Shown: piece by piece, positions 8,298 through 16,586 of the stretch
Position numbering within the stretch: the stretch's first letter is position 1
How the letters are laid out: each line of letters starts with the position of its first letter
NCBI RefSeq assembly: GCF_030733385.1
Contig: NZ_JASHJC010000016.1
Coordinates: forward strand, 1-64,000
Direction: 5' to 3'
DNA: 64,000 nt
DNA from: Roseovarius sp. MMSF_3359
GTDB taxonomy: Bacteria; Pseudomonadota; Alphaproteobacteria; Rhodobacterales; Rhodobacteraceae
Notes under the pieces: model-generated
What the model was told of the DNA's origin: nothing
Seen by the model: the letters and a program-made list of their open reading frames with translations, nothing else
Database searches by the model: none
Program-made: the position numbers and the translations under genes

Positions 8298-8323
8298 AAT
8301 TTGAGTATTTTTGCCAAGAAGAA
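8298..8323. other. recurrent-looking intergenic motif TTTGAGTATTTTTGCCAAGA
   Basis: The short space between the converging hisI and gluQ genes holds an A/T-rich motif, TTTGAGTATTTTTGCC followed by AAGAAGAA. From memory, very similar strings recur downstream of many Rhodobacteraceae genes. Only one copy is in the window, so its recurrence cannot be shown here. Confidence 0.3.
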
Positions 8324-9265
8324 TTAGCCCAGGTCGACCATGGCGCGAATATCCTGCGGTGTGGCGCCGTCCTGGCGGTATTTGGCGATGGCGCGGGCAT
8401 CGTCGCGTTTGGCGAGGCGCTTGCCTTGGTCGTCGCGAATGAGGCCATGATGATGGTAGGTCGGCGTGGGCAGGTCGAGCAGATGTTGCAGGGTGACGTG
8501 GATCTTGGTGGCCTCGAACAGGTCCTGGCCGCGGATGACATGGGTGATCCCCTGGGCCGCGTCATCGACCACGACCGCCAAGTGATAGGCGGCACCAGAA
8601 TCTTTGCGCGAGAGGACTACATCCCCAACGGCCTGGCACAGATGCTCCGGTGCAATTTCAATTAGACCGGTTTCACCACTGGGGCCTTCACCCGTCTCGG
8701 TAAAGGAGCCATATCTGTGCCAGCCGCCCTCCGGGGTATCAATCCGATGCCGAAAGAACGCGAGTGGTCCGTCGCTCAGCATCTGGCAGGCCATCGACAT
8801 GTCGAGGCGCATGGTCACACCCTTGGGACGCGCATGATTTTCCGGGAAGCTGCGTTCATATGCCATTTCGCTCCGGCAAGTGCCGGGATAGACAAGCCCA
8901 TCCGGGCCTTCGATGGATTCACCTTCCTGCGGTGCGGACAGGGCCTCGCGAATGTCGCGGCGAGAGCAGGTACAGGGGTAGAGCAGGCCCATTTCCCACA
9001 GGCGGTCCAGCGCGGCGTCATAGCTCGCCATATGATCAGATTCGCGTCGGCAGGGTTCGGGCCATGAAATGCCCAGCCAGGTGAGGTCCGATTTGAGCTG
9101 TTCTTCCCATTCCATGCGCGACCGCGTTGTGTCCAGATCGTCAATGCGCAAGTGGAAGAGGCCCGCCTCGGCCTGTGCCATATCATGCGCCAGCAGGGCA
9201 GAATAGGCATGGCCGAGATGCAGCGGTCCGGTGGGGGATGGCGCGAAGCGTGTAGTGAATGTCAC
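8324..9265 (-). CDS. gluQ: glutamyl-Q tRNA(Asp) synthetase
   Basis: A 313-residue truncated glutamyl-tRNA synthetase homologue that attaches glutamate to queuosine-34 of tRNA-Asp. The class I signature reads RFAPSPTGPLHLGHAYSA (HLGH as HIGH box) near residue 6, and the KMSK-like loop reads KRLAKRD. Zinc-site cysteines are in YPCTCSRRD and YPGTCR. It lacks the C-terminal anticodon-binding domain of GltX, as expected for GluQRS. The start is a GTG overlapping the upstream methyltransferase stop by 4 nt, so the pair is translationally coupled. Confidence 0.93.
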   Translation of the reverse strand: MTFTTRFAPSPTGPLHLGHAYSALLAHDMAQAEAGLFHLRIDDLDTTRSRMEWEEQLKSDLTWLGISWPEPCRRESDHMASYDAALDRLWEMGLLYPCTCSRRDIREALSAPQEGESIEGPDGLVYPGTCRSEMAYERSFPENHARPKGVTMRLDMSMACQMLSDGPLAFFRHRIDTPEGGWHRYGSFTETGEGPSGETGLIEIAPEHLCQAVGDVVLSRKDSGAAYHLAVVVDDAAQGITHVIRGQDLFEATKIHVTLQHLLDLPTPTYHHHGLIRDDQGKRLAKRDDARAIAKYRQDGATPQDIRAMVDLG

Positions 9266-9876
9266 GCTTTTTCAATAACGTAGACGTTGCACTTGATGCC
9301 CTGTTTCGGGAGGTGCGGACCGTAGCGTTGGAACAGAAGCCGTGCCGCGCCGCAATCGAGCCATTGGTTCAGGCGGGCGGGGTATTGATGATCCGCGAGC
9401 GCATGGTCGTTGAGGCTGAAGGCCAGCATGCCGCCCGGGTTGAGCGCGTTCATCAGCAGGTCGAGCGTGCTGGCCGGGGCAGCGCCGGTGCCGATGACGC
9501 CAATTGCAGCGATCGCGGCATAGCTGCCCTGTTCGATCGGTGTCTCGTCTTCGAGGTCCAGCAATGTGAGGCGGCGATAGGCATCCTTGGCGTGGGCCTG
9601 GTCCAGCATCTGCGGGTTCGGGTCCATGCCGTCGATCACCGCGAAATCACTCAGCTTCAGCGCCAGCCCGGACAGCCCGGTGCCACAGCCGAAATCGAGG
9701 ATCGGGACATCCTTTTCGTTCAGGTGCTTATCTAGCGCCTCGGCCACGCGGCCCGGGGTGGCATAACCGTTTTCCGAAATCTCGGCATCGTAACTGGCGG
9801 CCCAGTCGTTATAGAGCTTCTGGGTATCTTCGGCGGTTTCGAGGGCATAGGCCTTGTCGAGAAACGTATCTTGCAT
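9262..9876 (-). CDS. class I SAM-dependent methyltransferase
   Basis: A 204-residue methyltransferase. Motif I reads VPILDFGCGTGLSGLAL (about 57-73), followed by DGMDPNPQMLDQA, the acidic residue binding the SAM ribose. The N-terminal YNDWAASYDAE segment is typical of Williams-Beuren-type or small-molecule methyltransferases. The substrate is unknown. It precedes gluQ with a 4-nt overlap and lies 12 nt after the trmFO stop, so trmFO, this gene and gluQ could be co-transcribed. That may hint at tRNA-related work, but this is inference. Confidence 0.85.
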   Translation of the reverse strand: MQDTFLDKAYALETAEDTQKLYNDWAASYDAEISENGYATPGRVAEALDKHLNEKDVPILDFGCGTGLSGLALKLSDFAVIDGMDPNPQMLDQAHAKDAYRRLTLLDLEDETPIEQGSYAAIAAIGVIGTGAAPASTLDLLMNALNPGGMLAFSLNDHALADHQYPARLNQWLDCGAARLLFQRYGPHLPKQGIKCNVYVIEKA

Positions 9877-9888
9877 AACGCAAGAAAA

Positions 9889-11253
9889 TCACACCGTCTC
9901 CGTTTCGTCCAGTGCGGTTTCGGCTAACCATGCTGTCCAGGCGGCCTTGGCACGGTCCGTGTAGGCCTTGTAGCGGTCCTTGCGGCCCCGCCTTCCGCCT
10001 TTGAGGCCGTCCACCGGGCGGAAAAGACCGAAATTGACGTTCATCGGCTGAAAGGTCTTGGCCTCGGCCCCGCCGGTGATGTGATGGATGAGCGCGCCCA
10101 TGGCGGTATCCTGTGGCAGGTCAGGCAGGGCATGGCCCAGGATTTCGGCGGCGGCGAGACGTCCCGCAAGGAGCCCCATCGCGGCGGATTCCACATACCC
10201 CTCAACGCCGGTGATCTGTCCGGCGAAGCGGACATGTGGCCGGGATTTAAGCCGCATCTGATGGTCAAGAAGCGTCGGCGAGTTCAGGAACGTATTGCGA
10301 TGAATGCCGCCGAGGCGGGCAAACTGCGCATTTTCAAGCCCAGGAATCATCTTGAAAACAGATGTTTGTGCGCCGTACTTCATCTTGGTTTGGAAGCCCA
10401 CGATATTGTAGAGCGTGCCAAGCGCGTTATCCCGGCGCAGCTGCACCACCGCATAGGGTTTGTCATCGGGCGCATGCGGATTGGTCAGGCCCACGGGCTT
10501 CATCGGGCCAAACCGCAACGTGTCCCGGCCGCGTTCGGCCATGACCTCGATGGGCAGGCAGCCGTCGAAATACCCGGCGGTCTCACCTTCGTGGAATTCG
10601 GTTTTGTCCGCCGCCAGAAGCGCGTCGATGAAGGCCTCGTATTGGTCGCGGTTCATCGGGCAGTTGAGGTAGGCGGTACGCTCCTCTTCGGTCTCGCCCT
10701 TGTCATAGCGCGACTGCATCCAGGCGCGGGTCATGTCGATGCTTTCGTGATAGACGATGGGCGCGATGGCGTCGAAAAACGCCAGCGCCTCCGCGCCGGT
10801 CTCTTCTGCGATGGCCTGCCCCAGCCCTTCGGAGGTCAGCGGGCCGGTCGCGATGATCCAGTGTCCATCGTCGGGCAGGGCGGTGATTTCGCCCTCTTCG
10901 ACCGAGACCAGCGGGTGCGATTTCAACGCGGCGGTGACGGTGGCGGCGAAAGGATCGCGATCGACGGCAAGTGCGCCACCAGCGGGGAGGCGATGTTGAT
11001 CCGCAGTGCGCATGATGAGCCCACCTGCGGCCCGCATTTCCCAGTGCAGGAGGCCCACGGCGTTTTGTTCGTCATCGTCGGAGCGGAAGGAATTGGAGCA
11101 GACCATCTCGGCCAGGTCGCCGGTACGGTGCGCAAAGGTTGCGACCTTGGGGCGCATTTCGTGGATGACCACGCGCACGCCCATATTGGCCGCCTGCCAC
11201 GCGGCCTCGGACCCGGCCATGCCGCCGCCGATGATGTGCAACACCTCTGTCAT
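9889..11253 (-). CDS. trmFO: methylenetetrahydrofolate-tRNA-(uracil-5-)-methyltransferase
   Basis: A 454-residue FAD and folate-dependent enzyme that makes m5U54 in the tRNA T loop. The dinucleotide site [17 protein letters not shown] lies at residues 5-21, and the family block [25 protein letters not shown] follows near 49. The C terminus has MNVNFGLF. The start is the ATG at 11253. The reading frame stays open upstream to 11631, but the extra 126 residues are not homologous. It probably heads a transcript with the methyltransferase and gluQ downstream, a coherent tRNA-modification group. Confidence 0.94.
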   Translation of the reverse strand: MTEVLHIIGGGMAGSEAAWQAANMGVRVVIHEMRPKVATFAHRTGDLAEMVCSNSFRSDDDEQNAVGLLHWEMRAAGGLIMRTADQHRLPAGGALAVDRDPFAATVTAALKSHPLVSVEEGEITALPDDGHWIIATGPLTSEGLGQAIAEETGAEALAFFDAIAPIVYHESIDMTRAWMQSRYDKGETEEERTAYLNCPMNRDQYEAFIDALLAADKTEFHEGETAGYFDGCLPIEVMAERGRDTLRFGPMKPVGLTNPHAPDDKPYAVVQLRRDNALGTLYNIVGFQTKMKYGAQTSVFKMIPGLENAQFARLGGIHRNTFLNSPTLLDHQMRLKSRPHVRFAGQITGVEGYVESAAMGLLAGRLAAAEILGHALPDLPQDTAMGALIHHITGGAEAKTFQPMNVNFGLFRPVDGLKGGRRGRKDRYKAYTDRAKAAWTAWLAETALDETETV

Positions 11254-11740
11254 GGGCTGCGATGTAGGATATTGGCGCGGGATTGGAAAGGGCGCGCGAG
11301 GGTCAATTTGAGGGAGAGGGTCGAGCGGGTCACCAGGCGGGATAAAATGGCGGTCAGTGAGAGGCTGACCTGGAGGAACCATAAGGTGCCGGTGACCCCC
11401 GCTCGTATAAATTGCGCGGTGCGACTGCGCCCCACAACAGCGTTCTAGCCCTAGAATTGCGGCAAGAAAATGGCAAATGTGGAAATTCAGAGGCGCGGGA
11501 TTGGAAACAGTGAAATCCGTCAATACTTCATTGAATTTTAAGGATTTCGTAGAGCTGGCGCAGTTGCGACGGGACTTTGACCGTAGAGAAAAGAAAAATA
11601 GTGAAAGGCAAACACGCCAGCTCTGGCCCAATCATGGCAAAAAAGTGGCAGAGCTGAAAAGTAAAAGGTTGGAAACTTTCTGTAATCTTTGGGGAAACGA
11701 TCCGCCAAGCGGTTGATTCCATTGCGGGATGATCGTGAGC
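11254..11740. other. long intergenic region with a degenerate direct repeat
   Basis: About 490 nt between trmFO and the enoyl-CoA hydratase gene, AT-richer than its surroundings. It contains two imperfect copies of a sequence of about 60-70 nt (annotated separately). The frames that remain open on either strand have no ribosome binding site or recognisable product. The trmFO promoter probably lies in the left part. Confidence 0.5.
11438..11676. repeat. imperfect direct repeat pair (11438-11508 and 11618-11676)
   Basis: Both copies begin CAGC followed by a TCT[AG]GCCC core. Both then have GGCAA-A-AAAATGGCA-like and TGGAAA/TGAAAA segments and end AGG...TTGGAAAC. They lie 180 nt apart in the same orientation with several small gaps. 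They may be two copies of a regulatory or mobile sequence that have diverged. Alignment was by eye. Confidence 0.4.
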
Positions 11741-12529
11741 CTAGTCCTGCTGCCACTCCGGCGGGCGCTTTTCGATGAACGCGCTGATGCCCTCTGCGGT
11801 ATCGCGGTGCAGCATGTTTTCAACCATGACTTGCCCGGTGTAGTCATAGGCCGCGTCCAGTGGCATTTCGATCTGGTTGTAGAAGGCTGATTTGCCGATC
11901 TTGACCGCAACGCCCAGTTTCGAGGCGACGGTTTGCGCCAGCTCATCGGTGGCCTGTTCCAGGTCCTCCGATGGCACCGCGCGGTTGATGAGGCCAAGCG
12001 ACAGGGCGCGGTCGGTGTCGATGAACTCGCCGGTGGTCAACATCTCGAACGCCTGTTTGCGCGGGATGTTGCGGCTGAGCGCGACCATCGGGGTGGAACA
12101 GAAAAGCCCGATATTGACGCCGTTGACCCCAAATCGCGTGCCTTCGGCGGCAACCGCCATGTCGCAGGTGGCGACAAGCTGGCACCCGGCGGCGGTGGCG
12201 ATGCCATGGGGCTGCGCGATGACCGGTTGGGGCAGGGCGCGGATCGAGAGCATCACTTTCGCACACCGCGCGAAGAGATCGGCGAAGTAGGCCTTGCCGC
12301 CGTCCTCGGTCTGCCTCCCTTGGGTCATTTCCTTGAGATCGTGGCCTGCGCAGAATGCCTTGCCGGCCCCGGCGATGATGACCGCGCGGATGTGCGACTG
12401 CTCGCGCAGGCGGTCGAACTCTTCCTGCAACGCTGCCAGCATCGCATCGCTCAGCGCGTTCAGTTTCTCCGGCGCGTTCAGCGTCAGCCGTGCGACCGCG
12501 CCTTGGTCCCTGCGTTCGAGAATTGGCAT
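11741..12529 (-). CDS. enoyl-CoA hydratase/isomerase family protein
   Basis: A 262-residue crotonase-fold protein. The CoA-binding and oxyanion-hole segment reads FCAGHDLKEM (about 59-68), and the second oxyanion region reads GIATAAGCQLVATCDMA. Sequence feel is closest to ECHDC3-like hydratases. The crotonase catalytic Glu positions are not evident (NGVNIGLFCS instead of the usual PE motif), so the reaction may differ from classical 2-enoyl-CoA hydration. The start is the ATG at 12529 with GGAGAC upstream. It is divergent from a thioesterase gene, suggesting a shared role in acyl-CoA metabolism. Confidence 0.88.
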   Translation of the reverse strand: MPILERRDQGAVARLTLNAPEKLNALSDAMLAALQEEFDRLREQSHIRAVIIAGAGKAFCAGHDLKEMTQGRQTEDGGKAYFADLFARCAKVMLSIRALPQPVIAQPHGIATAAGCQLVATCDMAVAAEGTRFGVNGVNIGLFCSTPMVALSRNIPRKQAFEMLTTGEFIDTDRALSLGLINRAVPSEDLEQATDELAQTVASKLGVAVKIGKSAFYNQIEMPLDAAYDYTGQVMVENMLHRDTAEGISAFIEKRPPEWQQD

Positions 12530-12587
12530 CTTGTGTCTCCGCATTTGTTGGGGGCATTCTTAGCCCTGAACGCAGAAGGAGGGAAGC

Positions 12588-13010
12588 ATGGCTTTGCAGA
12601 TGGATGCCGAAGGGTTGATGGCGTTTCTGGATCGCGAATTTCCGCAGGTGACTGGTGAGTTTACCATCGAGGACCTGGGAGAGATGCGCATCCGTACCCG
12701 CCTCAACGTGGGCGAGCGGCATCTGCGCCCGGGCGGCACGGTGTCGGGTCCGTCGATTTTTGCGCTGGCGGATGTGTCCGTCTATCTGGCGGTACTGGCG
12801 ATGATCGGCCCCGTGGGTCTTGCGGTAACGACGAATTGCTCGATTGATTTCATGCGCAAACCGGCGGCGGGCGCGGATCTGATCGCCGAATGCCGGTTGT
12901 TGAAACTGGGCCGCGTTCTCGCGGTTGGGGAGGTGTTGATCTTCTCCGAAGGGCTGGAAAAGCCGGTTGCACGGGCCAGCATGACCTATTCGATCCCGCC
13001 CTCCGGGTGA
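12588..13010 (+). CDS. PaaI-family hotdog-fold thioesterase
   Basis: A 140-residue hotdog-fold protein of the PaaI/YbgC-like acyl-CoA thioesterase group. The segment LRPGGTVSGPSIFALADVSVYLAV (about 47-70) is the family core that carries the helix of the fold, and NCSIDFMRKPAAGADL follows. It should hydrolyse acyl- or aryl-CoA in the cytosol; the substrate is unknown. The start has AAGGAGGGAAGC directly upstream. Its 3' end overlaps the convergent acetyltransferase gene by 25 nt. Confidence 0.87.
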   Translation: MALQMDAEGLMAFLDREFPQVTGEFTIEDLGEMRIRTRLNVGERHLRPGGTVSGPSIFALADVSVYLAVLAMIGPVGLAVTTNCSIDFMRKPAAGADLIAECRLLKLGRVLAVGEVLIFSEGLEKPVARASMTYSIPPSG

Positions 13011-13564
13011 CCCGGGGGACGTGCGACCCAGGTCATGCCGCGCCAGGTTCCGGCGATCTCGTCCTCGATCACAAAGTCCCGCGTGGGATCGCGGTGCAGG
13101 GGCAGGCGGTTGATGACAGCCTGTGACGCCAGGTTCTCTGCTTGGGTATAGGCCAGGATTTCGGGCAGGCCGTAGGTTTCGAACGCATGGAACAGCGTCG
13201 CGCGCGCGGCCTCGGTCGCGTACCCTTTTCCCCAAGCCTCCGGCAGAAGGCGCCAGCCGATATCCGCGTTGACGCCCAAAGGATGGTCGGCGCCATTGGG
13301 ATAGAGCCCGACATAGCCCAAAAACGCCCCCGACTTGTCGGCGACGTGCCACCGGATAAACCCGTGACGCCGGTATTGGGCGCGGTAGTCGTTGAACTTT
13401 TCCCGGCTGGCCTCGGCGCTGATCGGGCCGCGATAGTCCCGCATCGTCAGGGGGTTGGCATGCAGCCGCGTGAAGTTCGTCAGATCCGTCGCCCGCCAGG
13501 AGCGCAGGATCAGCCGATCACTATCGAAACATGTCTCGGTCGCGGTCATGGGTGTGTCTAGCAT
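12986..13564 (-). CDS. GNAT family N-acetyltransferase (RimJ/RimL type)
   Basis: A 192-residue acetyltransferase. It starts with the RimJ/RimL-style strand TDRLILR-like motif (here SDRLILRSWRATDL, about 16-29) and has the acetyl-CoA loop as WGKGYATEAARATLFHAF (about 111-128). The target may be a ribosomal protein, antibiotic or metabolite and cannot be told. The ATG at 13564 is preceded by GAGG; a TTG at 13588 would add eight residues. The C terminus overlaps the convergent thioesterase gene by 25 nt. Confidence 0.86.
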   Translation of the reverse strand: MLDTPMTATETCFDSDRLILRSWRATDLTNFTRLHANPLTMRDYRGPISAEASREKFNDYRAQYRRHGFIRWHVADKSGAFLGYVGLYPNGADHPLGVNADIGWRLLPEAWGKGYATEAARATLFHAFETYGLPEILAYTQAENLASQAVINRLPLHRDPTRDFVIEDEIAGTWRGMTWVARPPGHPEGGIE

Positions 13565-13642
13565 GGGGCGCGCCTCTTCGGGGGACAAAAAGGGGCCGGA
13601 GGCAAGCTCCGACCCTCAGGACATTCCGGCAATCAGGGATGG

Positions 13643-13873
13643 TTAGTGCCAGAATGGGCGACGGGCCTCCGTATAAGCCGCGTCACGTTCGATGCCGATG
13701 TCGCGCAGCAAATGCGCGTCAAGGCGCAGAAGCTGTTTTCGCGTGCGGTGTTTCATGTCCCACGTGGTCACGATCACCGCGAACTGCATGGCCAGCCGGG
13801 CCAGCAGGGGCAGGGGGTAGCCGCCGGATGTTTTCAGGCGGTCAGCGAGGGTGATGACGTGTACGTGTGCCAT
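13643..13873 (-). CDS. DUF1127 domain protein
   Basis: A 76-residue protein with the DUF1127 signature near its C terminus: TRKQLLRLDAHLLRDIGIERDAAYTEARRPFW (about 42-75, read in parts). Small arginine-rich DUF1127 proteins in alphaproteobacteria are linked to RNA turnover, phosphate and stress responses. The start is the ATG at 13873 with GGAG at 6-nt spacing; an earlier in-frame ATG at 13906 lacks a ribosome site. It is divergent from a MocR-type regulator and shares its operator region, so it is a likely target. Confidence 0.85.
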   Translation of the reverse strand: MAHVHVITLADRLKTSGGYPLPLLARLAMQFAVIVTTWDMKHRTRKQLLRLDAHLLRDIGIERDAAYTEARRPFWH

Positions 13874-13885
13874 GATAATCTCCAT

Positions 13886-13975
13886 AATTGTATTGACACA
13901 ATTCAAGTTAATCCGTAAAAAAGTGATACAATTTGCGAAGCGTTACGTCGAGGAAAAGATTGTAATGGGTACAAT
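13886..13975. promoter_or_regulatory. repeated ACAAT/ATTGT sites, candidate MocR operator cluster
   Basis: Three related sites lie in the divergent region. AATTGT-N6-ACAATT spans 13886-13903, a single ACAATT lies at 13928-13933, and ATTGT-N7-ACAAT spans 13959-13975 across the start codon of the MocR gene. Inverted or direct repeats in a divergent promoter are the usual binding pattern for GntR/MocR regulators, and overlap with the start codon suggests autorepression. The role is inferred. Confidence 0.5.
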
Positions 13976-15341
13976 GTGGCAGCTGGACCTCTCCCGGGCC
14001 GGGAAATCCAAGTACCGCGCGCTGGCCAATGCCCTGCGCAAGGGGATCGCCGATGGGGTGCTCGCAAAAGGGAGTAAATTGCCGCCGGTACGCGACCTTG
14101 CCTATCGGACATCCGTCACCCCGGGAACGGTTGCGCGCGCGTATTCCTTGTTGATCGACGAGGGTTTGCTGGAGGCGGGGGTCGGGCGAGGGACCTTTGT
14201 GGCCGATACGCAGGTCACGCCCCAAGCGCCGAGTGAATGGCCCGAAACCGTGTCGTTCCGCAGCCCCTGGTTGCCGGATGTGGGGCAGACCGAATTGATG
14301 CGGGATGCGTTGCGCACGGTCGCAGAAGGCGCCAACACCCGAAGCCTGATGCGCTATCCCAATGACGCCGATGACCGTCCGCTACGTGACACAATGCGTG
14401 CGCATCTGGCGGGGTTGCCGATCGGGAATTTCGAAGCGGATGACATTGTATTGGCACATGGCGCCCAGAACGCGATGCTTGCGGTTCTGCAGACGGTCCT
14501 GGACGGGCCCGACCCGGTCGTGCTGGTAGAGCAGCATGCCTATCCGGGGTTCCGCCGGGCGGCAGAGCTTTGCCGGGCGCGGGTGGTGGCCATCGAATGT
14601 GATGATGAGGGCGCGCGCCCCGATCTGCTTCAGGAAGCGATCCGGCGGCACCGAGCGCAGGTCTTTCTGACCTCGGCCGAGGTGAACAATCCAACCCTGC
14701 GGCGCACGACCCCGCGCCGCCGCCGCGAGATCGCCTCGGTCGCGCGCCGCTATAACCTGCATGTGGTGGATGACGATTGCTACAAGCTGACGCCCGCGAG
14801 CGCCGAAAGCTACCGCGCCTTGTTGCCGGATTTGGGTTGGTACGTGTCGTCGCTGTCCAAATCCCTAACGCCATCGCTGCGAGTGGGGTGGGTCATTGGC
14901 CCGCGCCGCCGCTCCAAGGAACTTTCGCGGACGGTCAGCTTTGCGTGTTTCGGCCTGGCGCGGCCGCTGACCGATATCACCAATGCGGTCCTCAGCGATC
15001 CTCGCCTGCCGGACATCCTGCAGCAGACCCGCGCGACCCTGGCCGAAAGGGTGCGGCTTGCGGTCAATCACCTGGGCGGTCATGACGTGACCTGGCACGA
15101 AGATGTGCCTTTCTTGTGGATTTCCCTGCCTGGCGGCTGGCGGGCAAGCCGTTTTGTCCGCGCCGCGCAGGCCCGTGGCGTGTTGCTGAAGTCGTCCGAG
15201 GATTTCGTGCTGCGCGACAATCGCGCGCCGCATTCCGTGCGCATGGCGATCAACGCGCAGATCGCCACCGGCTGCTTTGAAAAGGCGGTTGATACGATCC
15301 GTGATCTTTTGGACAACCCGCAGGACGATATTTCGGTCTGA
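13965..15341 (+). CDS. MocR/PdxR-type GntR regulator with aminotransferase domain
   Basis: A 458-residue fusion. The N-terminal GntR winged helix-turn-helix spans about residues 10-80 (LPPVRDLAYRTSVTPGTVARAYSLL). A fold-type I aminotransferase domain follows, whose PLP lysine lies in SSLSKSLTPSLRVGW (about residue 298). Such proteins use PLP as effector, often controlling PLP, GABA or taurine metabolism. The ATG at 13965 follows GAGGA; the open frame extends upstream without homology. The only adjacent divergent gene is the DUF1127 gene, not a vitamin B6 gene, so the target set is unclear. Confidence 0.9.
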   Translation: MGTMWQLDLSRAGKSKYRALANALRKGIADGVLAKGSKLPPVRDLAYRTSVTPGTVARAYSLLIDEGLLEAGVGRGTFVADTQVTPQAPSEWPETVSFRSPWLPDVGQTELMRDALRTVAEGANTRSLMRYPNDADDRPLRDTMRAHLAGLPIGNFEADDIVLAHGAQNAMLAVLQTVLDGPDPVVLVEQHAYPGFRRAAELCRARVVAIECDDEGARPDLLQEAIRRHRAQVFLTSAEVNNPTLRRTTPRRRREIASVARRYNLHVVDDDCYKLTPASAESYRALLPDLGWYVSSLSKSLTPSLRVGWVIGPRRRSKELSRTVSFACFGLARPLTDITNAVLSDPRLPDILQQTRATLAERVRLAVNHLGGHDVTWHEDVPFLWISLPGGWRASRFVRAAQARGVLLKSSEDFVLRDNRAPHSVRMAINAQIATGCFEKAVDTIRDLLDNPQDDISV

Positions 15342-15411
15342 TTATTTGGGGTAAAATAATACCTATTTTCTAACTCGTTGATTTGGAATGTTTTTATTGA
15401 CGTTGATTGGC

Positions 15412-15439
15412 TTGACGCGATCTTTGCACCCTATATAAC
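15412..15439 (+). promoter_or_regulatory. promoter of rplM-rpsI
   Basis: TTGACG (15412-15417) and TATAAC (15434-15439) are separated by 16 nt and lie about 65 nt upstream of the rplM start. This is a good match to a housekeeping sigma-70 promoter in a ribosomal operon. A second TTGACG lies 14 nt further upstream. Confidence 0.65.
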
Positions 15440-15505
15440 CCGCCCATCAATTCCGGGACAGGCATAGGCTTGGCCCTCGAACGTCAAACAATAGGGTTTC
15501 CCCTT

Positions 15506-15970
15506 ATGAAAACATTCTCTGCAACACCGGCAGATATCGACAAGAAGTGGATCCTGATCGACGCCGAGGGCGTTGTCCTGGGCCGTCTTGCGTCGATCAT
15601 CGCCATGCGCCTGCGCGGCAAGCACAAGGCGTCGTTCACACCGAACATGGATATGGGCGACAACGTTATCGTCATCAATGCCGACAAGGTCCAGCTGACC
15701 GGCAACAAGCGTGAAAAGCCGAACTACTGGCACACTGGCCATCCGGGCGGCATCAAGTCGCGCACCACCGGCCAGATCCTCGAAGGCGCACATCCCGAGC
15801 GTGTTGTGACCCAGGCGGTCAAGCGCATGCTGCCGGGCAACCGCCTGAGCCGCAAGCAGATGACTAACCTGCGCGTCTATGCCGGAACCGAGCATCCCCA
15901 CGAGGCACAAAGCCCCGAAGTGCTGGATGTGAAATCCATGAACTCCAAGAACACCCGGGTGGCAATCTGA
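15506..15970 (+). CDS. rplM: 50S ribosomal protein L13
   Basis: A 154-residue L13. The N terminus [20 protein letters not shown] and the core [20 protein letters not shown] are diagnostic, with [12 protein letters not shown] and [15 protein letters not shown] following. L13 is an early-assembly protein of the large subunit. The start is the ATG at 15506; a longer frame from 15470 is rejected for lack of homology. It is the first gene of the rplM-rpsI operon, overlapping rpsI by one nucleotide. Confidence 0.97.
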   Translation: MKTFSATPADIDKKWILIDAEGVVLGRLASIIAMRLRGKHKASFTPNMDMGDNVIVINADKVQLTGNKREKPNYWHTGHPGGIKSRTTGQILEGAHPERVVTQAVKRMLPGNRLSRKQMTNLRVYAGTEHPHEAQSPEVLDVKSMNSKNTRVAI

Positions 15971-16464
15971 TGGCTGAAGAAATCAACTCTCTCGAAGGTC
16001 TGGAAGCGGTCGCCGAAGGTTCGATCGCCAATGCCGTAGTCGAAACCGCTGAACCGCGTGAACCCGTCCGTGACGAACTGGGCCGGTCCTATGCCACTGG
16101 CAAGCGGAAGGACGCGGTCGCCCGTGTCTGGATCAAACCGGGCTCCGGTAAGGTCGAAGTGAACGGCAAGGAAATGAATGCTTACTTCGCGCGTCCCGTT
16201 CTGCAGATGATCCTGCGTCAGCCGTTCTCGGTTGCCGGTGTCGAAGATCAGTTCGACGTGATGGCGACCGTCAAGGGCGGTGGCCTTTCGGGTCAGGCCG
16301 GTGCGGTCAAGCACGGTATCTCGAAAGCCCTGCAGCTTTATGATCCGTCGCTGCGCGGTGCGCTTAAGGCCGCGGGCTTCCTGACCCGCGACAGCCGCGT
16401 GGTCGAACGGAAGAAGTACGGTAAGCGCAAGGCGCGCCGGAGCTTCCAGTTCTCGAAACGTTAA
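15970..16464 (+). CDS. rpsI: 30S ribosomal protein S9
   Basis: A 164-residue S9. The conserved domain begins at about residue 40 ([20 protein letters not shown]) and ends with [16 protein letters not shown], whose basic C-terminal tail reaches the P-site tRNA. The extra N-terminal acidic extension (about 38 residues) is typical of Rhodobacteraceae S9. Its ATG shares a nucleotide with the rplM TGA, so translation is coupled. A strong terminator follows. Confidence 0.97.
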   Translation: MAEEINSLEGLEAVAEGSIANAVVETAEPREPVRDELGRSYATGKRKDAVARVWIKPGSGKVEVNGKEMNAYFARPVLQMILRQPFSVAGVEDQFDVMATVKGGGLSGQAGAVKHGISKALQLYDPSLRGALKAAGFLTRDSRVVERKKYGKRKARRSFQFSKR

Positions 16465-16490
16465 GGCGGGCAACTGCCAATGTGATCGTG

Positions 16491-16525
16491 AAGAGGCGCC
16501 GAGGACCAATCCCGGCGCCTCTTTG
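16491..16525 (+). terminator. intrinsic terminator after rpsI
   Basis: A perfect 11-bp GC-rich stem (16491-16501 with 16513-16523) with an 11-nt loop, ending in TCTTT, begins 26 nt after the rpsI stop. Confidence 0.88.
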
Positions 16526-16586
16526 CACTTAGGGCCAAGGGTGTTCGTGGGGGTCATCCAACCCGATTTCCGAGTTGAGAATTTCG

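Noticed and set aside
10081..11448. A 455-codon plus-strand open frame
   Set aside because: Antisense to trmFO; no ribosome site or conserved motif.
11477..11716. A 79-codon plus-strand frame in the trmFO intergenic gap
   Set aside because: No ribosome binding site, and it overlaps the degenerate direct repeats; I see no evidence of coding.
11943..13352. A 469-codon minus-strand open frame
   Set aside because: It runs across parts of the enoyl-CoA hydratase, thioesterase and acetyltransferase genes in the wrong frame and has low-complexity composition.
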